Position numbers and translations under genes: made by a program. The notes below the pieces were generated by a model. It had not been told where the DNA came from. It ran no database searches and saw only the letters and a program-made list of their open reading frames with translations. From contig JAFKAC010000141.1 in assembly GCA_025766275.1 (NCBI GenBank), positions 55,751 to 119,750 on the forward strand: a DNA stretch of 64,000 nucleotides, given 5' to 3'. Positions 46,101-59,174 of the stretch are shown here, one piece after another (within the stretch, counting starts at the first letter, position 1; every line of letters begins with the position of its first letter). This DNA comes from Lactarius indigo. Its lineage: Eukaryota > Basidiomycota > Agaricomycetes > Russulales > Russulaceae.

Positions 46101-49100
46101 GACCACAGTGGCAAGCTCAAGGGCAAGCTCCGCTTAAATGCCAATTTTCTCGGAGCTCGGGGCTTTGCGACAAAAATTCACATGGTTACAACTTGAAGAT
46201 CATGCCCGCCCCACAGTCCGGATACTGTGAGGAGCCGCAGGTTAGATCTGGTGAGAGGTGAGATTTTTGGCCAGAGGAACAAAGGACAACAATACAGGCT
46301 TGCTATGCTCTGTGTGGTAGCCCGGACCGAGATTGTTTGAAACGAGTCCGGCATAGTCCGAAGTGGAACAACACGACGATCGGCCTCGACGACAAATCCT
46401 TTTAAGGTGATCCTTTGTTGTATTATAGTCTTGGAAGACAGAACCTTTGTCGCGCGGCGAAACAGCTGATGTGGAACCCCCACCAAGGGGGGGCGGCAGG
46501 GAGTGCTATCCAAGAACGTGATATCTATCTTTGATCACATTCGTAGCCGAAACGTAGACGCCCCGAGTAGAGCTGTAGCAACTCGATCAAGGATCTACTA
46601 CGATCTGCACATTTTGCACCTCGCGATTAGCCGCCACTGCCCAAAACAAGCAGCGAGCTCGACTTCTCGGATGGAAGAAAAGGGGGGTGCCCCTTGCGCA
46701 GATGACTCGAAGACAGCGATGATGGAGCATGTGGACGCGCCACTAATGCCACAACACACATTGGACACTCCAATCAAGCTCCGGCCAGCGAGAGTGATCG
46801 ACCGATAAAGGTTAACCGTGATGCCTTCGAGCGTGCGTGGCTGTTAGCTGTCTGTGTGTGTGAGGTCCGGCGCTATGGGCGGCAAAATACATCTACATAT
46901 CACAGGCAAGCGCTACATGGTAATGCATGATCATGGTGACCACCCAGCCCCAACTCAAGTGTCTTCACTTTGAGCTGATCGATCGACTATACAAGTTCAC
47001 CCGATGCAACGCCTGGCCGGCGTCAGAGATCGGATAAATTATTTCCTCCGCGGAGGGGTTACGTGCTGCTTGCGAGGGGCAGCTGAGAAGTGAGAACATA
47101 CCACGTGGCACTATCAAGGCTCCAACGGCTCTCAAAGCAGAGGGGCGTAGTGACAATCTCATTCCTTCCTAAGCGAAGTAGACGAAGGAGGAAGGACTGT
47201 CCCCATATTGGGAGCGAAGCCTCCCCTGTTGACATGCGGCAGTCTCTCCTCCTGAAAGCTTCTACCGTACTCGGCCAACTGTCGACGTCAAAGCCAGCTA
47301 TAACGTCATGGCAGAAAGGTCCGAGGCAAAGAGATGAGGAGCAACGTGTAACTTGTGCAAAGCATAACCTTGGGACTGAACGTGGTGAGGCAGCAAGCCC
47401 CACCTCGCTGTGCCTCACTGGGCCTCACTCCTCGCGTGTGTCGTAGTGTATACCGTGTGTGCATCCAACTCCATATGTGTACACCACGTGAATTAATGAT
47501 GTGACCCAACCGTGGGAAGTATATTCGCAACGGAAATCTCTTGAGACACAGTAAAGGTGCCCGAATGGGGCAATCCATGGCGTTGTTTCAGGCGGGAGTA
47601 CCTGACTACCTGACTGGACAAGCTGGTTGCGTGCGTAGCACAGAAGTCGGAGGGCAGCTTACTCACAGGTTGTTACAGTAACCAACCAGGGCTCGGCGCA
47701 TTTGCAATCTCCGCGCCTGTACCTCAGCAGTTATGACACAGCGATGAATGATACCCCCGCACTGATGGCCCATCTGCGAGCTCAATCATTCTTGATGTGC
47801 GGACTTCGGCTTTCACCAGGAATGAGCGGCATTTGCGATTATTACCACGACCGCACTTTGACCGGTGCATGGGAAAATAATGGATTATCCTCTGTGGGGG
47901 CCGCAGCTCGCGCCGGCACCCGAAATACTTGCGGAGCTGTGTGGGGGCAATTCAGCCAATGTGGGGTAAAGTAGGCGCTTATTATGGTGTTTCGTCTCAG
48001 AAGTTGAGCAGTGGCGTTGGCAGCGGATGTAATGCACCGCACGACCCCACAGGAGAACAGTGCGGTTCCATACCATTCTACGGAACGTCTGTTTAAGAGG
48101 TCGCGAGTAATTGAGGTTGTTGCTATTAGCAGTGCTATTGGTGGGCAAAAAAACGCCAGGCACACCGGAACCTCTTCCGAACACTACTGGGGGTAGGGGG
48201 GGAAACAATTGCTGAGCTGTCCGGACCAACTGTCCTGAGAACATACCGTGGAGGTGGCGTTTTGAACAACGACCTATCTGGGGTGACCATAGTTGGGCGG
48301 ACTGACACGGACACGGACGAGCACGTATCGGATGCAAGGCCGACATCGGAAGCGCGGGAACGGGGATCGGGCAGGGGCATCTGACTGATCAGCCCTCAGA
48401 GAGTGTCAGCGCAGACGATTGGGATGTGAGAAGCTCGGAGTGTGGCGTGGCAGATACGCATGCGGGGTAATTGTCCACAAGCGCTCAACGGGGCGTACGG
48501 CAACTCACGCAGAAGGGGTAGCAACCGGATGCGGGTAAGAAGTGGGGAGGGAAATGCCGATAACCACGTCGGCAAAAACGCGAGCGTTAACCAGAAGGAG
48601 ACGGATTTCGGGGCCGCGGGATCATAGCGGAGAAATTCCACGCAAAACCTTTTGACCTCAGTCTTTTTTTTCAGGCTATTCTTGAAGGCCTACCGCCAGT
48701 ACACGAAGTTTAGAATGGGTTTCGTTTCTCGATGCCAAGGCCAGCCTTGTCAGGCCGATGCAACCATCCGAGTCGGTGCCAGCAGTCCCATGATAGTTGA
48801 CATAAGTGAGGGACGACGGCCGACAAGAAACATGGGCGATTGCCGGAGCCTTGCCCGAATAATCAAAACAGACCCAAGAAAACGGGAGCCCGCGGACCGA
48901 GGAACACAAACACGGCAAACAAAAAAAAAAGGACCTGAGCAGTTGATTGGCAAACCAATGCGTTTTGACGGGCCAATTCAAACGCATGTCCTGATGATGG
49001 TGTTTTGGTAGACGTGACGGCAGCGAGAAGAGGGATCGAGAGGCAACTGGCAAAAACATCATGAAACGGGATACGCCGGCCACCTCGGCACTCTCCACAG

Positions 49101-50255
49101 GAGGACAAGGGATAAAAACCTCTCAACTCAAGGACGTGGTATGGGGATAGTGATAAGTGATAGTGAAAGCTAGAAAGAATGTCGCCTCATGGAAATCGAT
49201 GTGCACGGAGCAGAGATAGCGGACGCTGCAGAATTCGCGACGAGAGCCGAAATATTATGTACAACGACATTAAATTAAGTGTTACATGTCGGCGATGAGT
49301 TGTGAAGGGTCGGCCGAATGGAAGATCAGGATATAGTCGCAGACGAGCGGATTACTTCTTTCGTACAAAGTTGGGAGAATCAAGGTTATCGATGACAGGG
49401 CGAAAGAGCCACGAGGCACGGCGGGATAACAGAGAGACACGACTCGGGGAAGTATAACATGTGCCATTGAAGGAATTCAGATGTTGTCGGGGAGGTCAGA
49501 GCTGGAGTAGGCAGATGTAGATGGTCCCGTGAAACGGAACAGGTGAGGCACATGGGACAGGCGGGCGACCGTCAGACGATATAGGCACATGGGAACTTTG
49601 AGTGTATCTGGTGCTGCGCCCAATGCGGGGGAGGTGAGGCGAGGTGAGGCGCATGAATGTGAGGTGGGGGGGGGGGAATGAGGGGAGATCCAGAGTAGAG
49701 ATGGATAGATCTTGAGATCTGAGATGGTGTGATTGGTGACATTTGGGCATTGTGTGTGAGGCGGGTCTGTCGAGGCATCGGAAATCAGATGACAGGGTGT
49801 GAACTTGTGACCTGGGGAAGAAAGGAGAGGGAGAGGAGCGGGGAGAGGGTGTAGGAGAGTCGGGCGGTGGGCGAGTCAAGATCATGATCCACGATTGTAT
49901 ATGGGGATGCCGAGATACGCGGAGAGGGGGCGAGTTGAACGGGAAACGGGGAAAAATGTCGGGGGGACAGAGCCGGTGTTGTGGCAGGCACGACCGAGGA
50001 GTCGGCGAGTAGTTACGATCAATATAAATACGTCCATTTCCTTCCATTTCCCTTTTTTCTTCCCCAACTCTTCTGGTCGTCCCGCTGTTCCCACGTTTCC
50101 TCACTGTCTCACCTTTGTCGACTGGACAGACAAGGTCGGTCTCGATCCCTCTTTTCTTCATTCCTTCTTATTAACTCGTCCCTTTCAGTTCTATCCCTTC
50201 GCCTCCAACCATCCCCCAATTCCCTGCCCCTCTCTCATACCCCACATCTACCGCC
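43120..50255. other. 7.1 kb without a recognised gene
   Basis: Apart from the VPS45 leader at the left end and the Ecl1-like promoter at the right end (AATATAAATAC at about 50020), I see no frame with family resemblance or a convincing splice path. Candidate frames such as 46178-46513 (minus) and 47059-47418 (minus) look like chance. An 11-G run lies at 49666-49676. Small or non-coding genes may be missed. Confidence 0.35.
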
Positions 50256-52016
50256 ATGAACCATCTCGACACCTCTTGGTGTCCCGTCTGCTCAAGACAG
50301 ATTCTCCCAAAGCGATACCTCGTCCCAGTTACCCAACAGCCTTCAAACCCTACCCCAATCCCCGCGCCCCCTCCTTCATCTCCAATTGCATCCGGTTTGT
50401 CCATATCTTCCCCTTAACCTTCCCTGTGTGATCTCATACTGTTGAACAGATCCGAAGCAACCTCTTGCCCCTCGACAGACCCGCCGTACCACAGGAACCA
50501 TTCGTCAGAAGGGCGGTGGCGGCCTCGTTCGTGGTACTGGTCGTGTCAATCCGAATGGCGCGATAAAGCGTTCGGATTCAAAACGGGAAGGAACTTCTCC
50601 TACCCTTCCCGTTCTTCCTTCGGTCGTCCCTGTAGCGCTGAAGCACCGGACGGTCATTGACCAGAATCCGACGCCTCTATACTGTTCAGATGAGTGCCGT
50701 CTTGAGGATCTTAATACCATGTACGGTGGTCTGTCTCTTGACTACAATCCCGATCGCGATCCTCGAGGTTCCCCTCCTCTACCCCCTGTCCCACACAACT
50801 CTTTCAGCACAATTCCTCCTATCATCGACGATTCGGATTCTTCCAGTCCCTCCACTTCTCCCGAGTCTCAAGGTTGTACGCTTGCTAGCGAGCACAATCC
50901 CTTCTCAGCTGAGGTCCCCACCATGAGTCCTAGTATCGCCGCTTTGGCCCGGATTTACGATTTCCCCCCTCTTCCGCCACGGCCCGCTATTCTTGATGAG
51001 GAATCTCGGGAGGATGCTGTTGACTTTGATAATAACTATCAGAGTGGCGTCATGATGGCCGCTCGCCGCATCAAAGAGACTCTCTGCTCTCGTCCTGATT
51101 CTGGGAGGACTGTATGGGCCTTTGGGCAGGGACCAAAGGAACGGAAGCCCATTCCCGGCTGGACTGACGGTTCTGACTCTTGGAGGTCATCAGTTTATTC
51201 GTTAGCCTCCCCCAACGCTCCCGTCTCCACTTCGAATCATACTAGCCGTGATGAGCGCCCAGCAGCTTACGGTTCTTTTGTTGCTTCCCCTCATCGCTCC
51301 ACTGGCGTTTATTCGACCATCGGCGAGAACAATACCCCGATTGCATCTGTTCCTTCTGCTGGCGCTTCCCGACTTACTTCCGCCGCTCGCGCGAATACAT
51401 CGGACGATCTGTATTCTAAGTACGCGCTCGCGTTCTCAAGGCGGTCTGATTCACGGCCATCACTGTCCGGCTCTGCTCCGCAAGCACAGTCATTCCCCGC
51501 ACCCGCCCGCCGCCGTGAGCAAAGCATTCTCAAACCTGGCGCAGAGGGCAAGCTTTTGGTTCCCGATGTGAAGCTCAAGGCATCGTCGGCAAGTTCCTTC
51601 TCGAATGACGGTGCCTCTGTGTCGAGTTGGCGCTCGTCTTCAACGCGCAGCTGTATGCGGAGTCCGCTGAGTCGCCAAGGCAGCGAAATTAGTGTTGAGA
51701 GTGGAAGCGACGTGATGGATGCACCTCCTGCTCATCATCAGCCGTGTTCGATGCCGACTACAAAACGACCTTGTGTTGAGAGTGAGTTTGGTACAAATGT
51801 TCTTTCCCTTTACATGCCTCTGACTTTCTATCTATAGCTCGTTCCTGGTCGTATGACAACATGACAACATATCCTGTGATGCCTATGCCCCCTCGAAAAG
51901 AAATTCGCTACGAACGCCGCGTTGTTGATGGCGTGGCGACTGTTGTGGAGACGGAAGTAGAAGTCCAGCCGCAACTCAAGCGCCTGTTTCTCTTCCCTGG
52001 CAAGGAGCGACGCTAA
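50256..52016 (+). CDS. Ecl1-type zinc-binding protein
   Basis: The Ecl1/2/3 family comprises small fungal zinc-binding proteins tied to chronological lifespan and zinc or sulphur responses; basidiomycete members are much longer. ATG 50256 (MNHLDTSWCPVCSRQILPK) supplies the first Cys pair (CPVC). Intron 50395-50449 joins IAS to DPKQPLAPRQTRRTTGTIR. The second pair is in TPLYCSDECRLEDLNTMY (YCSDEC). The rest is low-complexity, Ser/Pro-rich, with KERKPIPGWTDGSDSWRSS and RSDSRPSLSGSAPQAQSF. The last intron (donor GTGAGTTTGG, acceptor CTATCTATAG) leads to RSWSYDNMTTYPVMPMPPR and the end at 52014-52016. About 560 residues. CX2C...CX3C spacing is the basis of the call. Confidence 0.72.
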
Positions 52017-54269
52017 TTCATTTCCTGGCTTCCACCTTCTTCTCCATCGTCTTCACATCACTTGTCGCATCTACCATATTTCATCGTCGCATTCATACCA
52101 CAATTGCAAGATACCTCTCCCATACGAGCACTTCATGACCAATTTATGACACGCCGGCGCCGACGCCTACTTATTCCTATTATCATCTCATCGCGCGCAT
52201 CTACCTTGCATATCGTTTTCGCACCCATCATGCTCTTCCTCCTTCGCATCCCGAATCTTCAAGACCGTCTCGTGCCCGTGTCATTGTCGCTCGTCCCGCG
52301 ATTCCTTCTGCCTCTGCGACTCCTCAAAAGTTTCATATTATCAAGTTACTTTTTTTTCTACTTGGGTCCTGTTCGTTCGCACTTTGTATATCATGTACTA
52401 CCAGACTTCGCTTATGTGTTATTTGTACCAATACCTCGTACGTTACCCTGGATTTTCACGCTATTCATTTCTGGTGTCTGGATTTCTCTTTCCCTCTGCC
52501 ATTTTCGTGAGGTGGTTTTTGTTACTTCGGTTGGCAATAATGCGATTCCTTTACTGGGGGTTTCCATCTCTTTGGACGTGGTCTTAATCTGTTATTAATG
52601 GGGGGGTTAGTTCTGGCAAGTTCGTTTGTGTGTGTACGATTCAATCAAATACTCTCATACTTGGCAATTGACACAACCTGCTGATGTCGTTTGTAACATG
52701 TCAAATGTCAGATGTTCCCGACAAATCGAAGGTGCTACAATGCTATTGTACAATGAATGTCGTCAAGTCACAGTATGGAACTAACATAACTTGGAATGTC
52801 ATCACGTCGAACGAAGAGACACCGTCCAGATTCGAGTGAGGACACGAACCCAAATTACTCGAGTCGGCAGGAAGCGAGACGGGACCCAAAGGATCCTGTA
52901 CAGTAGCTAAAAACATAGCGAGTGATGCCCCAACTAAAGAAATTAGCCGAAGGCGAGGAAGTCCAGTGCCCAATGTGGCGAGTTGGAACTTTGGTCATCG
53001 CGCCCCTCAAATGCAGAGAACCAGAACGACACTCAAGCTACTTCATTGTGTTCCATTTGATGGTCTTGGTCTTGTAACTTAGTTCTGGCCAACGTCGCGG
53101 AACGAAGAAAAAAAGCCCCCCCAATTCCGATTCCGAGTCAATGGAAAGCCAAGACGGGAATTCTGCGCACGATGACGACAGACATTTTAAACGCCAGAAG
53201 CGATTCGAATGCCCTTAAGGTACTGTATTGCGACCCTCCCCCGCAAATAAGCGAGAACCTGCGCTTGTTGTACGCCGGACCCCATGTAATGGAGAGCGCG
53301 AAATAGCGAACCCCCCCTTGTCGTCATTAGGGCGGCTGGCGTTGTGGGCCCTGTCTGGACCACAAAGTTTGGATGACCGGAGTGCCATTGTTGACTGTGG
53401 AGTGCGCAAGCAAAAAAGCTACAGTAAACAAGCCTCGTGACCAAAGAACCAGGATCATGCTAACGTATTCACGAGCGCAAGCGCGAGCGTTTACTTTTTG
53501 CTTTTTTCTAGATTCGGTCTATTCCCGAGAAATCGTAGACGGTCAGGGCAAGCGTATACGAAGCCCGACTAGGCTGTCATCTGGGGGGTGCACGCGCGCG
53601 CGCCAGATCAATACAGTGCGCCCCCCATCTCACCGAAAATGGGGTATGACGCAAGCGATGATCACAGTCTCCGCTCCGCGTATCCTTTTTGCTTAGTTCA
53701 TGATGGCGAAGATGATGGCGCGGGTCTGGTCTTGTTGGTGCAAGGTGCGGTTTTGAGAAGGCACCTGATCCGACCAAACAGATGCGAACGAAACATCAAA
53801 ATGTCGGCCCTCAAAGTCCTCCACCCCCCTTCGGATGACCGCGCCGTGATCCCGTCACTAATAGTCGTTGGTCGAGGCCGTAGCTCGATCACTGAGGCCT
53901 GAGCACATTTTAGAGGGTGACGGTAACATCGGGCGGGGTTTGTTGGACTCGGGGATGGGCATTCCAATCACCACTGTCATGGCACTTGTTTAACCGGCCC
54001 CACATCGCGTCTAGACCCAGCCTTGTCCCTGACCTCACTCGCAGAACTCGGGGGTGATTTTTCCTCGGATTGTTCTCTATTTCGTTACACTGGCCCGATC
54101 GTTTCCTGTGCATTCCCTCGAACGCTCCATTCCATGGGAATGGACCCGGCCGCGCCGCGAACACCCACCGGCCCACGCGCCATTGTTGCACGCACGTCCC
54201 TTGGCTGGAACCTTAAGTGGCACATACGTCAATAATATCGCCAGTCCAGACACACACAATTTTGGGGGA

Positions 54270-54284
54270 GGGGGGGGGGGGGGG
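54270..54284. repeat. G15 homopolymer
   Basis: Uninterrupted run of 15 G, preceded by GGGGGA. Length in such runs is unreliable in assemblies. Confidence 0.8.
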
Positions 54285-54659
54285 CACGACGTCAGTGCTT
54301 GGCACCTTGTTGCCGGACGATCTTAAACACCGCTTTGTTCACTTTGATCTGCGAATAGATCAGTACCCCCACACAGGCCCGGAAGCGCCCGTCCCCTCAC
54401 CCCTTACGGGCAGTGATACGTTCTGGACCACCCCCGGGCCATCGGGCAACCCTAGAATCAGAACGAAACACTGGGGGAGCACCCCGGCAATGGAAATAAA
54501 GCCGCATCACCAATGCTCATCTCCACGGTTACTCCTCCTCTCTCATCCCCTCTTTTCTTTTTTGGTTTCTGAGGCAGGAGATATAGATAGTATAAATAGA
54601 CATGTTGTACAGACTTTCCATTATAGCGATTGTGTAAGGCGTTCTAGACTTTGAAACTG

Positions 54660-54676
54660 TTTTTTTTTTTTTTTTT
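54660..54676. repeat. T17 homopolymer
   Basis: Uninterrupted run of 17 T in an intergenic region. Confidence 0.8.
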
Positions 54677-57600
54677 GCCTCGGGACAAGCCGCACGAGGT
54701 GGTTGACCGGTCAACCACTCGCACGTACCGTATCCCCATACCCCAGAGAGAGCCCGGGCGTTGAATATTTTAAGGGTAAATTCAGGCCGTCTTGAACCTT
54801 TCTGTCTGTCAATCAGTCAGTTTGGCGTCAGTCTGCGGGGTTGGCCGATAAGGCACCGACGCGCGGGGGTGGGGGCGGTTGTGCGCAACCCCCAACCTCT
54901 GCCCTAACGTCAACGTCATGGCGTCTGAGGCGCCTACCCATGACTTTTTTTTTTGCAAATAAGCTGGCGTTTGGGCACTGTTGCGCTGCGTCGGTCAAGC
55001 CTTCCATAAATGGCGGCATGCGTGTTCTATGGATTAGAGGTACGTCGTCAAGTGACCGTGCCGGATCGCCGGGGCCGTAGTCCGCAATCCCCTTTCCCTA
55101 TCCCGGCGTGGTTCGTCGATGGCCCGCGTCCTTGTGTCTCCGATCTCATCATGTCCAGCGCGTGCAGGAACGCGTGTTATTTTACGTGGTTTCAGTTTCC
55201 TTTCCCTTTCCCTTTTATATTAGCCCCTCTTGGCAACTGGCGCACTCATGCCTTGGAAGCATCTTCATTATATACTACCTGTAAAACAATCAAGGGCGGA
55301 TGCGGAGCCCAAAGCAAAATCTGTTGAGCATAGTTCGACGTCTCTCCGCCGGTTTGGCGCTGCTTGTGAACTTGAAACGATCCCCAGGACACGATCATTT
55401 GTCTCCCCCCTCTACCCATGAACCCTCCTCAGTTCTGTGAACGACAGCGAACGAACGCACACTACAGTGGTGCAAACGCTGAAAGGCTTACCAGAATGGC
55501 TTGCTGCTTCAACTACACGTTTAACTTGTGTAGACGGGCTGTTTCGTACCTCCTCCAGGCAGTATCTCTACACAGTCCCATGCCTCCTGGTGGAGGTACG
55601 AAATCGCTTGAAGCATCATTTACTTGGCCCACCATCTGGTCGATGGTCACAGTGGCCTTGCATCTTGCATCTCCCATCCCAACACCATGAGTTCCATGAC
55701 CATAATCACCAAACTTGTAACGTTTCTCGTGGGCCTTGCGAGGAGCGCGCATGTACGATTCGATCAGTTTATGACTTATCTAGACGCAGGAGTTGTCGTA
55801 ATTCACCACCAGGCCTGGCTTTTCGATAGCCCCTGGAACTTGGTAGGAAATCCCACTTGCGCGCGGAAGACCAGAGTGACCTTTACACGTTGATGTCACA
55901 GTAAAATGTGTTATAGTTCGTCTGGGTTGGGCAATTGAAGCTTATCACAAAGAGCGTTCGAGTGCACCACATGTGTACAACGTGTCAGGGCGTGTTTAAG
56001 GTTGTCCTCATGGATTCACACAGCCTATGCACGCGTGGGATGGTGTCGAGGTACTCTAGTTGCCCTAGAGGATAGGTATGTAACGAGTTTTATTCGGTAG
56101 ATTGAACAGCAAAGACTCGCAGACAGATAGCAGGTGTGTAGACAAGAAATATAGTCGACAGGCAAGAGCCCACGTCCAATGCGGCTGCGGGAGTGGAGTA
56201 GGGGGGGAAACGTTTCTCACGAACGTGCCGAGAAGGAGGTACGCAGTAAATTAAGCGTAAGCTCGGGGCGGTTGCTCGTTCGTCATTTGGAACAGTCGTT
56301 GGTGCCCACGCATGCAAGAGGGTGAGAGATCGCGCGGAGATACGCCACCCAGTGGGCGATCGTGCCGGCACCGGGATCAAGGTTATTATGGGCGTACGCA
56401 TCATGGAACCCGAAATAACGATGATACCTTGCGGCGGCTGATCCGCAGAACGCTGAGCAGAGATGGGGAGAAGCACGCATGGTTGGGGTGAAAGTCCTGG
56501 GGCATTCTGGCCATCGCGCAGCAGGAAGAGGTCGTAACACCTCGTGTATGGTGGCCTCTGTTCTCATCTACAGGCCCCGCTAGCAACTGCGATAAGGTCT
56601 GTGCACGAAGTCATCCGAGTTCAACCGGGAATGCGTCCCAGTTGTGCCCAAGAAGATCGCTGGTGGGCAGGCGGCGATCATTGTCATTAAGGAGATAGTA
56701 CCGTCACATCACCACCGGGGTGGGAACGAGGGTGGGGGTGGGGGTGACGAAAAACATTAATCTGCGGCCTTGCCGGGAGCGAGAGGGTGTGGGAGTCGAA
56801 ATCCTGCAGTAGCCCTGACTCAAGTGTGGGATAGGGGAAGACTTATCGAGGCACATCTAGAAGCTCTACATTGCCGTCAGTCTGGAGCTAAGACTTCATT
56901 TTGAAGACCACCGTACGCATAGATAGCGTACGTGCACCCCAACGGGCGCTTCGCCTCGCCGGGTTCGCAATTTCTTTTTCTGGGATTGCATAACATATGT
57001 TTGGAGAAGGGAACGTCCTCGATCGATGTTGGTCACAAGGCTTTGGGGAGTTGGCAAGGGGCCCCGCACATGTCTCCTTCGGGTTTGCCCGGGGCCACCT
57101 GCAGGCAGCAGAAGAGATATTAACGGATAATCAGGGGCGGAGATTCGAGCGACTCGTCGGCGAGAACCCTGTGCCATGTTCCGTGGATCCGTATGGGGTG
57201 AAGCGACCGAGGTTGTGGCCGAAGTTTGAAGAAGAGCTCCTCCTGCATGTTAGCGATATTGCCTTGCCGAGGCAAGAAGATTCACGACGGTGGTCTCGTG
57301 GGGGACGATCTGTTCGGATCCTGATCGCGAACTCTGATACCAAAACTCCCAGAGGTGCACTCCCACCGCTCCTATCTTGAATTGATTCACGGAGACCTGT
57401 AGTCCGGACCAAAGGGGGAATGTCTCGGCAAGGCATTGGGCATTGTGAAGAAGGGGGTGCGTCTCAGGCTGGACACAACTATACCCGGTTGCATCATACC
57501 TAGAGCACGGCGCATTAACGGTAGTTTCGTTTCGGAAGCAGTTTCCTGCGACACGAAGTAGTGTGAATGACGGCAAGAGGTCATAGTCCGCAAAGCCCAT

Positions 57601-58185
57601 GCCTTGCGTGGAGGGCAGGCATGCGACCGACCGTGGTCTGCGTGAGATCCAGAACAAGAAGGACGTCAGCGAGAGTCGTCACCGGCGACGATGATAGGCA
57701 ACATGCGTTCTGCTAGGACGAAAATCGGGACCGCTCGATGGGATATTGTACATCTTGATTTGGTGACCATGGTTAAAGACGTCACGCGGGTCGACGAGGC
57801 GAAGCGCCCTTTGGTCAGCCACGTGTGCGCGCTTATCAGGTCACGCCGGGGTTGAGCAAATGCCTGCTTAAGTTTGTTTGATGTGGATTTGGTCGAAGGA
57901 TTTCCAAGTCGGCGACAGATACGAGCACTGCCAAACGAACTCTACGAATCTGAATCAGTTTAAGTGTTGGATCTGCGTGATAAGTGAGAGCCTTCGTTCT
58001 GTGTGTACACTCGGGCTCAAGATGTGGCCGTTAAGCGTTAAACGGAATAGCAGTTATCGATGCACATGCAAAACTATCGCATCGACAATCGATAAGCCGA
58101 GTTCCAGACAAAAGTCGATTGAACGATCTCACCAAATGCGAATCGAGATCTCTCCTTGTAGCCACCACGCCCCGGCCCTGTTTCT

Positions 58186-58193
58186 TATATAAA
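58186..58193 (+). promoter_or_regulatory. TATA box of the FKBP12 gene
   Basis: TATATAAA, 46 bp before the FKBP12 start codon. Confidence 0.6.
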
Positions 58194-58238
58194 CTCTCCT
58201 CATCGTCATCTTCAGCCCCCAGCTGTCGCATTCTCATC

Positions 58239-58810
58239 ATGGTAAGCCCTATCGTTTCCTTCCTACCCCCTCCATCACACTCTTCGTCTACAGGGCGTTA
58301 CCGTCGAATCTATCACAGTTGGCGATGGGCAGACTTTCCCTAAACGCGGCGGCATGATCTTCTTTCCCGTCTCGTCTTCGTCCTTTTCTCAACCTACATT
58401 GCAGATACCGTCACGATTCACTACGTTGGGACTCTCATCGATGGAAAGAAGTTCGATTCCAGTAGAGATCGGTTTGTCTCTCCATCCCTTCTGTCCTCAC
58501 ACTCGCTGATAGAGTCTCTAGGAATAGTCCATTCGTGACGAAGATCGGCGTTGGCCAAGTCATCAAAGGATGGGACGAAGGTACACCATACATCGCCCGT
58601 CCTACTGTTCGACGGTTTGTTGATGTTGCATCAGGCGTTCCCCAACTTTCCCTCGGTCAAAAAGCAATCCTTACAGTGACGCCTGACTACGTACGTAACT
58701 TCACATTGAGGGTACAAGCGGTTTTGAAACGTCTGCAGGCGTACGGAGCACGCGGGTTCCCACCCGTCATCCCACCCAACTCCACTTGCGCTTCGAAGTT
58801 GAGCTCTTGA
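58239..58810 (+). CDS. FPR1: FK506-binding protein FKBP12, C-terminus frameshifted
   Basis: A cytosolic peptidyl-prolyl isomerase, the target of FK506 and rapamycin. Exon 1 is only the ATG (58239-58241). Exon 2 (58294-58351) gives [19 protein letters not shown]. The next intron (58352-58404) must be GC-AG, giving [16 protein letters not shown]. Exon 3 to 58471: [12 protein letters not shown]; exon 4 58522-58580: [20 protein letters not shown]; exon 5 58635-58690: [18 protein letters not shown]; exon 6 from 58739: [16 protein letters not shown]. The pocket residues (Tyr, Phe, Asp, Trp59-type GWDEG) are present. After PPNST one base is missing near 58786, so the frame ends CASKLSS at 58810. The normal ending ([11 protein letters not shown]) is present one frame over, with its stop at 58819-58821. 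That last strand is part of the core sheet. It is either a sequence error or a broken gene. Confidence 0.88.
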
Positions 58811-59174
58811 AGATCAATTGAGCCAGCGATCGGCGGGGTTTACTTTCTGCGCGACCGGACCTGATTGGGATACATGCATGAAACAATTTGTTGTTTCCTT
58901 ATCCATTTCCGTACTTTGGCACATTTCTTCTGTATCGTCAGTATGGTTTCTACTTCACCACATGTCATGTCTCTCGCACCTCATGATCCTCCAGCTGGAA
59001 ATGCCGCGCTCATTGGGAAGCTGGGACTTGCAAAGCACTGCACACGGTGCCCGCCGACAGACTTGTTGTCATGTACGACGGCCACCGGCTGCAGTACCAC
59101 ACAAGGGTGCCTCTCCAATCAAACGCTACTTCCAGCTCGTGTGTTCGTCGTGGTACGCCTCTTTCCCAGGCGCA

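Larger units (their letters stand above)
52017..58185. other. 6.2 kb without a recognised gene
   Basis: The first ~580 bp is probably the Ecl1-like 3' UTR (pyrimidine-rich, ATGs in several frames). Elsewhere frames are short. Patches such as 56283-56567 (minus, HRYFGFHDAYAHNNLDPGA) and 57250-57657 (minus) are protein-like but unassigned. Runs of 15 G (54270-54284) and 17 T (54660-54676) occur here. Confidence 0.35.

Noticed and set aside
49496..50161. A 221-codon minus-strand frame rich in Pro/Ser/His
   Set aside because: Composition follows from purine-rich promoter DNA of the Ecl1-like gene; no conserved motif.
52062..52598. A 178-codon hydrophobic plus-strand frame
   Set aside because: It lies directly after the Ecl1-like stop in T-rich DNA, as expected for a 3' UTR; hydrophobicity is a by-product of T-richness.
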